From contig CAADTZ010000028.1 of NCBI GenBank assembly GCA_900752015.1, positions 1 to 10,476 of the forward strand: a stretch of 10,476 nucleotides of DNA, read 5' to 3'. This document shows, one piece after another, positions 1 through 7,773 of this stretch. Within the stretch, counting starts at the first letter, position 1; every line of letters starts with the position of its first letter. The DNA comes from an uncultured Collinsella sp. (GTDB lineage Bacteria; Actinomycetota; Coriobacteriia; Coriobacteriales; Coriobacteriaceae). Below the pieces are notes generated by a model. It made no database searches, had not been told where the DNA came from, and was given only the letters and a program-made list of their open reading frames with translations. The position numbers and the translations under genes are program-made.

Positions 1-1340
1 CCCTCGCGGGTCGGGGCCAGGGGCTGGCGGGCGACGCCGTCGCCGTCGGTCACGCCCTGGAGAGCTTCACTGCCGTCGAAGAACGTACCGCCGTTGGCAA
101 CGTAGAGGACGTCGATGGAGTTATCCTCCTCAACGGCATTCCACTGAGCATAAAGGGTAGCGTGCTTGCCACCGCCGACGAGCGGGTTATCAAAGTCGAC
201 AGGATCGGTACCCTCGCGGTCGTAGGTCCAGCCGGCGAAGGTGTAGCCCTCGCGGGTCGGGGCCAGGGGCTGGCGGGCGACGCCGTCGCCGTCGGTCACG
301 CCCTGCAGGACTTCGTTGCCATCAGCGAAAACACCGCCGTTGGCGACATAGAGAACGTCCTTCTCGTTGTTAGCAAGCTCTGCCCACTGAGCGAAGAACG
401 TAGCATGCTGACCGCCACCCTGGATGGGCTTGGTGAAGTCGACAGGCTCGGTGCCGGCAGCATCGTAGGTCCAGCCAGTAAAGGTATAGCCCTCGCGGGT
501 CGGGGCCAGGGGCTGGCGGGCAACGCCGTCGCTGTCGGTAACCCCCTCCATGGTCTCATTGCCATCGGCGAAAACGCCACCATTGGCAACATAGAGAACC
601 GTCTTCTCGTTGTTCTGCTTCCACTGGGCATAAACAGTCGCGTGGCCGCTGCCCGCAACGATGGCCTTCGTGAAGTCGACGGGGTCATTTCCGTCGCGAT
701 CGTACGACCAACCAAGGAAGTCATAGCCCTCGCGGGTCGGCTGAAGCGGCAGACGTGCAATACCGTCGGTATCGGTTACACCCTGCATAGTTTCGTTGCC
801 ATCGAAGAACGTGCCGCCATTGGCAACGTAGAGGATTTCGACAGTCTTGTCCTGCTTCACAGGCGTCCAAGCGGCGAAAAGGGTCACATGGTCGCCGCCA
901 CCGACGATCGGCTGGTTGAAGTCAACCTGGTCGGTTCCGTCGCTGTGATAATACCAACCGGCAAACACATAGCCGTCGCGCGTAGGAGCAAGCGGCTGAC
1001 GAGCAATGCCATTGCTGTCAGTCTTACCCAACATGACGTTGTTGCCGTCGGCAAACTGACCGCCATTGGCAGAGTAGGTCACATCGAGCACATTCGAGGG
1101 AGCCTCAGTCCACTTGGCGAACAGAACAACAAAATTGCTAGCGTCGCTCAGAAGAGGCTGAGAAAAATCTACGGCATGCGTGCAAGTGTTGTCATAATAC
1201 CAGCCGCCAAACACATAGCCATCGCGCACGGGAGACTCCGGCATAGAGCATACGCCCTTATCGTTAGTCTGAATGCGCATAACGATGCTTCCGTCCGCGA
1301 AAGCGCCGCCGCCATTTTCCGCTACAAAAGTAACGGTCTT
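1..1340 (-). repeat. Tandem in-gene repeats of about 237-246 bp encoding InlB-type domains
   Basis: A marker block beginning CCCTCGCGGG (plus strand) or its divergent form recurs at 1, 247, 490, 727, 973 and 1219, giving periods of 246, 243, 237, 246 and 246 bp. All periods are multiples of three, so the reading frame is kept. Bases 1-59 and 247-305 are identical, the copy at 490 shares the first 32 bases, and the copies at 973 and 1219 are clearly diverged. Similarity therefore rises toward the 3' end of the gene. Confidence 0.88.
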
Positions 1341-1481
1341 AACACCAGTAGAGGCTGCAGCAGTAGCCCCCTCGCTCGTGTTCTGAGTAGTCTCCGCCGC
1401 GATAGCAGCAACCGGCGTGGAGCTGAGCACCATACTCAAGCTCAGACCGGCTGTGATAGCAGCGTTAAGCCTCCTATTCAT
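1..1481 (-). CDS. Secreted InlB B-repeat (Flg_new) surface protein, 3' end beyond the left edge
   Basis: The frame read from ATG at 1481 stays open to base 1, giving 493 codons with no stop, so the gene is partial. The ATG follows AAAGGA (plus 1489-1496 region) at about 8 nt. Residues 1-29 form a signal peptide: basic MNRR, a hydrophobic stretch, and an Ala-rich cleavage zone ending near A28/A29. From about residue 47 there are six units of about 80 residues, the sixth cut by the edge. Each has the pattern VANGG-F-DG-E, then VARQPLAPTREGY-F-GW-YD, then DPVDF and a closing A-QW. The G-Y-F-GW core is that of InlB B-repeat/Flg_new domains (PF09479 type), common in Gram-positive surface and adhesin-like proteins. 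A C-terminal wall anchor or catalytic domain would lie off the window and cannot be judged. The first unit differs most, with two Cys and PESPVRDGY. Role in adhesion is an inference. Confidence 0.9.
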   Translation of the reverse strand, partial: MNRRLNAAITAGLSLSMVLSSTPVAAIAAETTQNTSEGATAAASTGVKTVTFVAENGGGAFADGSIVMRIQTNDKGVCSMPESPVRDGYVFGGWYYDNTCTHAVDFSQPLLSDASNFVVLFAKWTEAPSNVLDVTYSANGGQFADGNNVMLGKTDSNGIARQPLAPTRDGYVFAGWYYHSDGTDQVDFNQPIVGGGDHVTLFAAWTPVKQDKTVEILYVANGGTFFDGNETMQGVTDTDGIARLPLQPTREGYDFLGWSYDRDGNDPVDFTKAIVAGSGHATVYAQWKQNNEKTVLYVANGGVFADGNETMEGVTDSDGVARQPLAPTREGYTFTGWTYDAAGTEPVDFTKPIQGGGQHATFFAQWAELANNEKDVLYVANGGVFADGNEVLQGVTDGDGVARQPLAPTREGYTFAGWTYDREGTDPVDFDNPLVGGGKHATLYAQWNAVEEDNSIDVLYVANGGTFFDGSEALQGVTDGDGVARQPLAPTRE

Positions 1482-1576
1482 GTGGTCGTCCTTTCTCGAC
1501 TTGCTTCTCCGCGACCACTTCGCGAAAGAAGACATTCGAATTGCATGATTGATTTTAGCCGAGAAAATCCTAAAAA

Positions 1577-1588
1577 GGTTGCGCAACC
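1577..1588. promoter_or_regulatory. Perfect 12-bp palindrome GGTTGCGCAACC upstream of the InlB-repeat gene
   Basis: This self-complementary 12-mer lies about 100 bp upstream of the InlB-repeat ATG. On the minus strand a possible -10 hexamer TAAAAT (plus 1552-1557) follows it. I see no convincing -35 at the right spacing. Its core GTTGCGCAAC recurs at 10036-10045 upstream of the Rrf2 gene. It could be a dimeric regulator site, which is inference only. Confidence 0.35.
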
Positions 1589-1609
1589 AAGCTAAATCTA
1601 AGGTTTGAG

Positions 1610-1636
1610 ACTTTTTTTGAAAAAGTTTGCAAAAAG
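1610..1636 (-). terminator. AT-rich dyad after nth, possible weak terminator or UP-like tract
   Basis: Just past the nth stop codon the minus strand reads a run of T, then AACTTTTTC and AAAAAAAGT. This forms an A/T-only inverted repeat with no GC clamp. It could weakly terminate nth transcription. A similar tract sits at 10341-10360 in front of the tRNA-Asp promoter, so an UP-element-like role for the InlB-repeat gene is an alternative. No better terminator is visible between nth and the next gene. Confidence 0.3.
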
Positions 1637-2302
1637 CTATTGCACCACCCGTACGCTGGGGCAAAGGTCTGCCAGAGGGCACTCGTCGCACTTGGGTTTG
1701 CGGGCGTCGCAGATCTCACGGCCAAAGGTAATCCACTGGTGGTTGACCGACTCCCAATACTCGTGCGGCAAAATCTTGAGCAGATCTTGCTCGGTCTTGA
1801 GCGGCTCTTTGGCATGCGTCTTGGGGCTCAGCATCAGGCGGTGTGCGATGCGGTTGACGTGCGTATCGACCGCGATGCCCTCGACAATGCCAAACCCCAC
1901 GTTGAGCACGATGTTCGCCGTTTTGCGGCCAACGCCCGGCAGCTTGACGAGCTCCTTCATGTCGGCAGGTACCTCGCCGCCGTAATCGGCGACAATCATC
2001 TGCGCTGCCTCCACGGCGTGCTTGGCCTTACTCTTATAAAAGCCGAGTGACTTAATGGTGTCCGCCACATCGGCCACGCTCGCCTGTGCCATGGCCTCGG
2101 GCGTGGGCCACTGGGCAAACAGTTTCGGCGTCACCTTGTTGACCTGCGCGTCGGTCGTCTGCGCCGAGAGCAGTACCGCAATGAGCAGCCTAAAGGGATT
2201 CTCGTGATCCAAAAAACACTCGACCGGGCCATAGCGACGGTTGAGGCGCTCGCACACCTCAACGGCGCGCTCGCGTTTGGCGGCATTGGTCTCGCGTGGC
2301 AT
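1637..2302 (-). CDS. nth: Endonuclease III (DNA glycosylase / AP lyase)
   Basis: Removes oxidised pyrimidines from DNA and nicks the resulting abasic site in base excision repair. The 221-residue product has the family's usual length. The helix-hairpin-helix LPGVGRKTAN is at 121-130 with catalytic Lys127. The catalytic Asp is D146 in VDTHVNRI. The C-terminal [4Fe-4S] motif C-X6-C-X2-C-X5-C uses Cys198, 205, 208 and 214. I chose the ATG at 2302 because GAGGAG lies 5 nt upstream. An ATG at 2326 would add eight residues and has no comparable site. The ABC transporter gene ends 63 bp upstream, and only a short CCCA/TGGG hairpin without a T-run lies between them, so read-through cotranscription is likely. 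All key residues are intact. Confidence 0.96.
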   Translation of the reverse strand: MPRETNAAKRERAVEVCERLNRRYGPVECFLDHENPFRLLIAVLLSAQTTDAQVNKVTPKLFAQWPTPEAMAQASVADVADTIKSLGFYKSKAKHAVEAAQMIVADYGGEVPADMKELVKLPGVGRKTANIVLNVGFGIVEGIAVDTHVNRIAHRLMLSPKTHAKEPLKTEQDLLKILPHEYWESVNHQWITFGREICDARKPKCDECPLADLCPSVRVVQ

Positions 2303-2365
2303 AACGACTCCTCGGCTCAGCGGCATAACAAACCTATGGGCACGATTGTCCCACGTATGGGGTCT

Positions 2366-4168
<1,803 letters not shown>

Positions 4169-4180
4169 GGGCTTCCTTTC

Positions 4181-4201
4181 GCGTCTGATAGGGCGAGACG
4201 C
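4181..4201 (-). promoter_or_regulatory. 6-bp inverted repeat in the ABC transporter leader
   Basis: GCGTCT and AGACGC are perfectly complementary, separated by 9 nt, and lie just upstream of the ribosome binding site of the ABC gene. A small leader hairpin or an operator is possible. It is short enough that chance is a real alternative. Confidence 0.25.
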
Positions 4202-4243
4202 CATTGTTGCACACTAAAGCGCACTTCAGGCAAGCACGATGCG

Positions 4244-4282
4244 AAAAGCAGTGGGGCACCCGCGCTTACGCCGGCGCCCCAC
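4244..4282 (-). terminator. Rho-independent terminator after rmuC
   Basis: On the minus strand GTGGGGC (4282-4276) pairs perfectly with GCCCCAC (4257-4251), with further CCG/CGG pairing inside, and is followed by TGCTTTTCGC. It sits 12 bp past the rmuC stop and points in the rmuC direction. It separates rmuC from the ABC transporter gene. Confidence 0.8.
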
Positions 4283-4294
4283 CGTCAGATGCAG

Positions 4295-5650
4295 CTAGTC
4301 CTCGTCTTTTTGGTCTGTGAGCAGGCCTGCGGACTCCAAGCCCAAAATCGCGTCGGCCTCCCGCGCGTCTTCCAGCGCGTCGATGTCCTTGAGCTTGCGC
4401 TCCATGACGTTGGTGCGCGTGGTGATGATGCCCTCGACCGTCTTTCCTGCGGTCTCGATCTGCTGTTGGGCGCGGCGCAGCGCCGCCTGATAGCGTGGCA
4501 GCTCGGCCTTGACGGCAGAGAGCACACACAGCACGTCATCGGTGCGTTTTTGCAACTTAAACGTCTGGTAGCTCATCTGCAGGCTGTTGAGGATGGCCGC
4601 CATGGTGCTGGGGCCGGCAACGTTGACGTGATAGTCGCGGCCCAGGGTCTCGATAAGCCCGGGGCGACTGACGACCTCGGCGTACAGACCCTCAAACGGC
4701 ACGAACATAATGCCAAAGTTGGTGGTCGCGGGCACGCTCAGGTACTTTTCGCAGATGTCCTTGGCCTCGCGCTTCACCATGGCGTCGAGCGTCTTGCGTG
4801 CAGCGGCAACAGCCTCAGCGTCACCCGACTCCTGGGCGTCGAGCAGGTGCTCGTACGCGTCGCCCGGGAATTTGGAGTCGATCGGCAGCAGCACGGGATC
4901 GCCCTCGTCCACCGGCAGCTTGACGGCAAACTCAACGCGCTCCGAGGCGCCGGGCTTGGTGGCGACATTTTCCAGATACTGGTCGGGCGTAAGAATGTCC
5001 GCCAGGATTGCACCCAGCTGTACCTCGCCCAAAATGCCGCGCGCTTTTACATTGCCCAGCACGCGCTTGAGGTCGCCCACGCCGGTGGCAATGGACTGCA
5101 TATCGCCCAAACCCTTGTACACAGCCTCGAGCTGGTCGCTCACCTGCTTAAACGATGCAGACAGGCGATCGTTGAGCGTGCGGGAGAGTTTCTCGTCCAC
5201 CGTCGCGCGCATCTGATCGAGCTGCACGTTGTTGTCCTTGCGGATGGCGCCCAGCTGGGCATCGACCGTCTCGCGTACCTTGTCCAGGCGGTGCTCGATG
5301 CCCTCGCGGTTGGCGCCAAGCTGTTGAGCCGTCTCGCGGCGCAGGTCATCCATACGATCGCCAGCCTGCGAGAACTCACGCGCGATGGTCAGGTAGCGCT
5401 GCTGCTCTACGGCCGCATCGGTCGTCTGCTGCTGTGCGATGGCATTTGCCGTGCGGCGGGTTTCTGCCAACGCGACGTTGAGGGTGTCGAGTGCGTTGTT
5501 GGCCTGCTCGAGCGCAGCCAGCATCTCTGCCCCGCTATCGCCGCGCTCCCGCAGCTCGGCGCGAAGACCCTTGAGCTGCAGGGCACAAGCCACAGCAACC
5601 CCCACCGCCACCAAGGCGATCACAACAAGCACGATATCAATAGCAGACAT
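4295..5650 (-). CDS. rmuC: RmuC family DNA recombination protein
   Basis: RmuC proteins are membrane-anchored, coiled-coil proteins with a PD-(D/E)XK-like nuclease fold. They are linked to limiting inversions and rearrangements at short inverted repeats. This 451-residue product has one N-terminal membrane segment (about 4-24), a long Ala/Gln/Glu-rich coiled-coil region (about 30-175) and the RmuC domain (about 180-405). Visible motifs are ARGILGEVQL (203-212), LPIDSKFP (255-262, with the Asp and Lys expected of the nuclease fold), FVPFEGLYAE (316-325) and GPSTMAAILNSL (346-357). I chose ATG 5650 because GGGCGGAG precedes it, although the gap to the start is short. The ATG codons at 5683 and 5680 lack a binding site. 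The helix-turn-helix gene ends 51 bp upstream with no terminator between, so rmuC may be read from the promoter of that module. Confidence 0.93.
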   Translation of the reverse strand: MSAIDIVLVVIALVAVGVAVACALQLKGLRAELRERGDSGAEMLAALEQANNALDTLNVALAETRRTANAIAQQQTTDAAVEQQRYLTIAREFSQAGDRMDDLRRETAQQLGANREGIEHRLDKVRETVDAQLGAIRKDNNVQLDQMRATVDEKLSRTLNDRLSASFKQVSDQLEAVYKGLGDMQSIATGVGDLKRVLGNVKARGILGEVQLGAILADILTPDQYLENVATKPGASERVEFAVKLPVDEGDPVLLPIDSKFPGDAYEHLLDAQESGDAEAVAAARKTLDAMVKREAKDICEKYLSVPATTNFGIMFVPFEGLYAEVVSRPGLIETLGRDYHVNVAGPSTMAAILNSLQMSYQTFKLQKRTDDVLCVLSAVKAELPRYQAALRRAQQQIETAGKTVEGIITTRTNVMERKLKDIDALEDAREADAILGLESAGLLTDQKDED

Positions 5651-5701
5651 AGTCTCCGCCCAACAAACCCAATCGATCATCAATCAAAACCGCAATCAAT
5701 C

Positions 5702-6262
5702 TTACCCCGCCACACGTACCGGGCGCCCGGCCCCTTCTTTGGCGCCCCCCTCCGCATATTCCATAATGCGGCGCGCCGTTTCCCTGCTCACTTTTGAGTC
5801 ATCACCGGCTAGGTATGCGTACACGTTTCCCTTATTCAGATTCAAATCGCGGCAGAGACCGTAGCGCGTTACGCCCGATTCCCCTAGCGCTCCCAACGTT
5901 CTTTTTCGCATCAGGGCGTTGATCCTCCTGTCCGCCACTGGCTTTTCCTTCACCGCTCTATATGCACGCCAAACGTTGGCATAACGATTAGGGAGCTCAC
6001 TTTTGGTGCATAGAGACGCCATGCTACCCGCTTGACCGTACAAGGACAAAACGCCTCGGTAATCTTCCTCCATCCACGAGCCCTCGGATAAACCCAGAAC
6101 GTATTCGGCTTTTCCTTGCGCCAAAGCGAGCAAAAACAGAGGCTCCGCCACGCGCGGCGCAACCGTCATCGCCTGCTCAACCAGTTTTCTAAAACTCAGT
6201 GACTGCTGTCCGGATAGCTCTCGGCAATAGCCTTTTAAGAATCCCTCAAAGGTCAGATTCAA
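5702..6262 (-). CDS. Helix-turn-helix partner protein of the nucleotidyltransferase module
   Basis: A 186-residue protein that I do not assign to a named family. I place its start at TTG (6262-6260). AAGGAGG lies 7 nt upstream, and the TTG overlaps the nucleotidyltransferase stop codon as TTGA, which is classic translational coupling. The in-frame ATG at 6382 would lie deep inside the upstream gene and has no such site. The N-terminal two thirds is mostly helical, with no recognised catalytic motif. Residues about 131-169 look like a helix-turn-helix: TRYGLCRDL, then LNKGNVYAYL as the recognition region, followed by VSRETARRIMEYA. The Gly- and basic-rich tail (171-186) may be disordered. Its position makes it a likely DNA-binding repressor or antitoxin for the module, which is inference. 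The region is less GC-rich than rmuC or the ABC gene, suggesting transfer. Confidence 0.75.
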   Translation of the reverse strand: MNLTFEGFLKGYCRELSGQQSLSFRKLVEQAMTVAPRVAEPLFLLALAQGKAEYVLGLSEGSWMEEDYRGVLSLYGQAGSMASLCTKSELPNRYANVWRAYRAVKEKPVADRRINALMRKRTLGALGESGVTRYGLCRDLNLNKGNVYAYLAGDDSKVSRETARRIMEYAEGGAKEGAGRPVRVAG

Positions 6263-6789
6263 CCGAGCACCTCCTTTTTGTATTGCCTGTATGCGCAGAC
6301 CATCTCTTGATAACTCCGCTCCGAAGGCGACGACGCCAGCGCCTCTCCCTCGTCGAATATAAGCCGCTCGAGCAACCCCCAATCAAGTCGGTCGACGAAT
6401 GCCTGACTATGAAGATCGACGATGTCGTTCGGACGACAGGCATAGAGCTTCATTACCGCTAGGTCCTCCAAGGATGGCGTAAAGTACCTGATAAAACGCG
6501 CCCCAATATCTAACGGAATCAAACGATCTTCGTAATTGAATGGCATCTGGTTGCAATATGCCACCGCCATACCGTTCACCTCGGGGTATCGAGCTATGAT
6601 CTCGCGGAGGCACCTGTCTGCCTCAAACACATCAATGTCATGTGTAACCGACCGATTCGTCACATCGTTTAGCATGAAGGCGCTTCCTCCCACCAATACA
6701 ACGCTCGGCCTATCGTCTCTTGGACCTATTTCCAGCTCCGCCTCTTCGTCAATGCCCAAAAGAGTCTGCTCTAAATCCTGCTTATACAT
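6259..6789 (-). CDS. Nucleotidyltransferase-fold protein (DUF6036 / AbiEii-like), first gene of a two-gene module
   Basis: The 176-residue product has a polymerase-beta-type nucleotidyltransferase signature: VGGSAF at 33-38, then DID at 51-53, inside a segment also reading TNRSVTHDIDVF. The motif S-LEDLAVMKLYACRPNDIVDL (106-126) matches the helical Lys/Arg/Asp segment of DUF6036 and AbiEii relatives. Known members of this superfamily transfer nucleotides to tRNA or proteins and act in toxin-antitoxin or abortive-infection systems (AbiE, MenT, MNT-HEPN). Whether this one is toxin or antitoxin is not readable from sequence. The GGS-to-DID spacing of 14 is slightly longer than the usual 9-13. 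ATG 6789 is preceded by TAGGA at about 6 nt. The gene overlaps its partner by TTGA and is preceded by an AT-rich dyad. Base composition is visibly lower in GC than its flanks. Confidence 0.8.
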   Translation of the reverse strand: MYKQDLEQTLLGIDEEAELEIGPRDDRPSVVLVGGSAFMLNDVTNRSVTHDIDVFEADRCLREIIARYPEVNGMAVAYCNQMPFNYEDRLIPLDIGARFIRYFTPSLEDLAVMKLYACRPNDIVDLHSQAFVDRLDWGLLERLIFDEGEALASSPSERSYQEMVCAYRQYKKEVLG

Positions 6790-6798
6790 AGCAAATCC

Positions 6799-6825
6799 TA
6801 TTATTATTCATCTTCAATAATACTA
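6799..6825 (-). promoter_or_regulatory. AT-rich dyad, candidate operator/promoter of the nucleotidyltransferase module
   Basis: The arms TATTATTATT (6799-6808) and AATAATACTA (6816-6825) are complementary at 9 of 10 positions around a 7-nt spacer, 10 bp upstream of the module's ATG. The minus strand contains -10-like hexamers (TAGTAT, TATTAT) within the dyad, but I find no clear -35. A repressor bound here would cover the start of transcription. The partner HTH protein is the obvious candidate by analogy with autoregulated toxin-antitoxin operons. Confidence 0.45.
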
Positions 6826-6912
6826 TTCAGTCGCATGACAGGACCCACAGGATGCAAGGATTCTGCTCGTGGCGACAATCCCTACACCCTCGAAGTCCTA
6901 ATGCGACAAACG

Positions 6913-7323
6913 CTAACTCTCCCAGCCGGCGCGGATGGTTGTTACGACATCGCCCAGGCGCTGGCCGAGAGCTGCCAAGTGCTCAAGCACCTCGCTGGGC
7001 GAGGCGCCGTTGAGAATGCATGTGAGGGCATATGAAGCCAAGAAGATTGCCGCGAGCCCCAACGGGATCAGCACGATCATCGCCAGCGTACGCAGGCGCT
7101 GGGCCCAGCGACGGCGACGCGCACGACGCTTGTCGAACGCAAGCTCCTGCGCATATGAATCTTGCTGTACGGAATAGGCCTCTGGGGCCGCCTCGCCCGC
7201 AGGTGCGGCGTTTTGCGCAGGAGGCTGGACGGCCGCCCCCTGCATTTGCATCTCCATAAGCCGTTGCTGCTGGCGCAACATGCGCTCGGCTTGTTGCTGC
7301 GGGGTCTCAAGAAACAGATCCAT
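6913..7323 (-). CDS. Small single-pass membrane protein, function unknown
   Basis: 136 residues with a strong start: GAGGAGG lies 6-7 nt before ATG 7323. The N-terminal half (1-60) is rich in Gln, Met, Ala and Pro, with a QQQAERMLRQQQ stretch likely to form a short coiled coil followed by disorder. A dense basic patch (KRRARRRRW, about 65-73) precedes one membrane segment (about 79-103), so the N-terminus should be cytoplasmic. The short C-terminal part (104-136) is predicted outside, with an amphipathic look. No family is recognised and there is no signal peptide. Codon use and GC match the core genes rather than the nucleotidyltransferase module. The nearest downstream gene starts 123 bp away in lower-GC sequence, so it is probably monocistronic. 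Confidence 0.7.
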   Translation of the reverse strand: MDLFLETPQQQAERMLRQQQRLMEMQMQGAAVQPPAQNAAPAGEAAPEAYSVQQDSYAQELAFDKRRARRRRWAQRLRTLAMIVLIPLGLAAIFLASYALTCILNGASPSEVLEHLAALGQRLGDVVTTIRAGWES

Positions 7324-7574
7324 GTTGGCCTCCTCAATCGGAGCATTCGACGCTTACGCCCAGCATCTAGCATCGCCACGACTGCGGCAACGCAATCCGT
7401 AGCAATAGCCGAAAAGCTTCTTTTAACAAAAAACTATCGAAAAGCCCAACAACTCCCCTACCAGCACTTTCTTTGAGCTTTTTCGCCAGCAATCTTTTGT
7501 TCTTCCGCCCTTTCGCCAACCGACCAAAACCTAACCAAAAGCTTGACGGAAATTGTGAAGACCGGGACCCCATA
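7324..7574. other. Gene-free stretch upstream of the small membrane protein
   Basis: About 250 bases with no convincing coding sequence on either strand. The reading frame crossing it on the minus strand runs through the rubrerythrin terminator and has no ribosome binding site. The promoter of the small membrane protein must lie here. I see T-rich stretches around 7425-7500 but no hexamer pair good enough to name. Confidence 0.5.
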
Positions 7575-7605
7575 CAAAAACGTGCCGCCCCAAAAGGGGC
7601 GGCAC
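7575..7605 (-). terminator. Rho-independent terminator of the rubrerythrin transcript
   Basis: A perfect 10-bp stem GTGCCGCCCC/GGGGCGGCAC (7582-7591 and 7596-7605) with a 4-nt loop. On the minus strand it is followed by GTTTTTG (7581-7575). The opposite strand has no T-run, so it works for leftward transcription from rubrerythrin. The rubrerythrin stop lies about 170 bp upstream, with the long inverted repeat in between. Confidence 0.85.
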
Positions 7606-7654
7606 ACAAACTTCTAATCAGCTTTTCAGTAACGAGCACGCGACGACCCAACGC

Positions 7655-7754
7655 CGGAGCGCGGGGCGGGAGGCCGGATTGCCTTCCCTCAACGCGACCC
7701 TGCGAAGCCGTGAGCGGGGAGGGAAGGCAATCCGGCCTCCCGCCCCGCGCTCCG
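7655..7754. repeat. Perfect inverted repeat, 36-bp arms, 28-nt loop
   Basis: Bases 7655-7690 and 7719-7754 are exact reverse complements (36 of 36), separated by 28 nt. The outer ends read CGGAGCGCGGGG and CCCCGCGCTCCG. Pairing breaks at 7654/7755 and at 7691/7718. It lies between the rubrerythrin stop (7774) and the terminator at 7575-7605, so it would be transcribed as a very stable hairpin in the 3' untranslated region. There is no T-run next to it, and the flanks show no obvious target-site duplication. It may belong to a dispersed palindromic repeat or non-autonomous element family. Confidence 0.9.
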
Positions 7755-7773
7755 CAGCAGCCAGCGCCACGCG

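Noticed and set aside
162..1595. Long plus-strand reading frame of 477 codons
   Set aside because: It is antisense to the InlB-repeat gene, has no recognisable domain, and its apparent repetitiveness is inherited from the repeats on the other strand.
4289..5797. Plus-strand reading frame of 502 codons
   Set aside because: It is the antisense shadow of rmuC, whose motifs are all intact on the minus strand.
7543..7578. TTGACG followed by TACAAA on the plus strand as a promoter
   Set aside because: The hexamers are 24 bp apart, too far for a standard promoter, and no plus-strand gene follows.
7367..7651. Minus-strand 94-codon frame between rubrerythrin and the small membrane protein
   Set aside because: It runs through the rubrerythrin terminator, has no ribosome binding site at its start, and its sequence resembles no domain.
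7655..7754. Reading the long inverted repeat as an insertion-sequence end or CRISPR-like element
   Set aside because: No transposase, no target-site duplication and no array of spaced repeats are visible; only a single palindromic unit is present.
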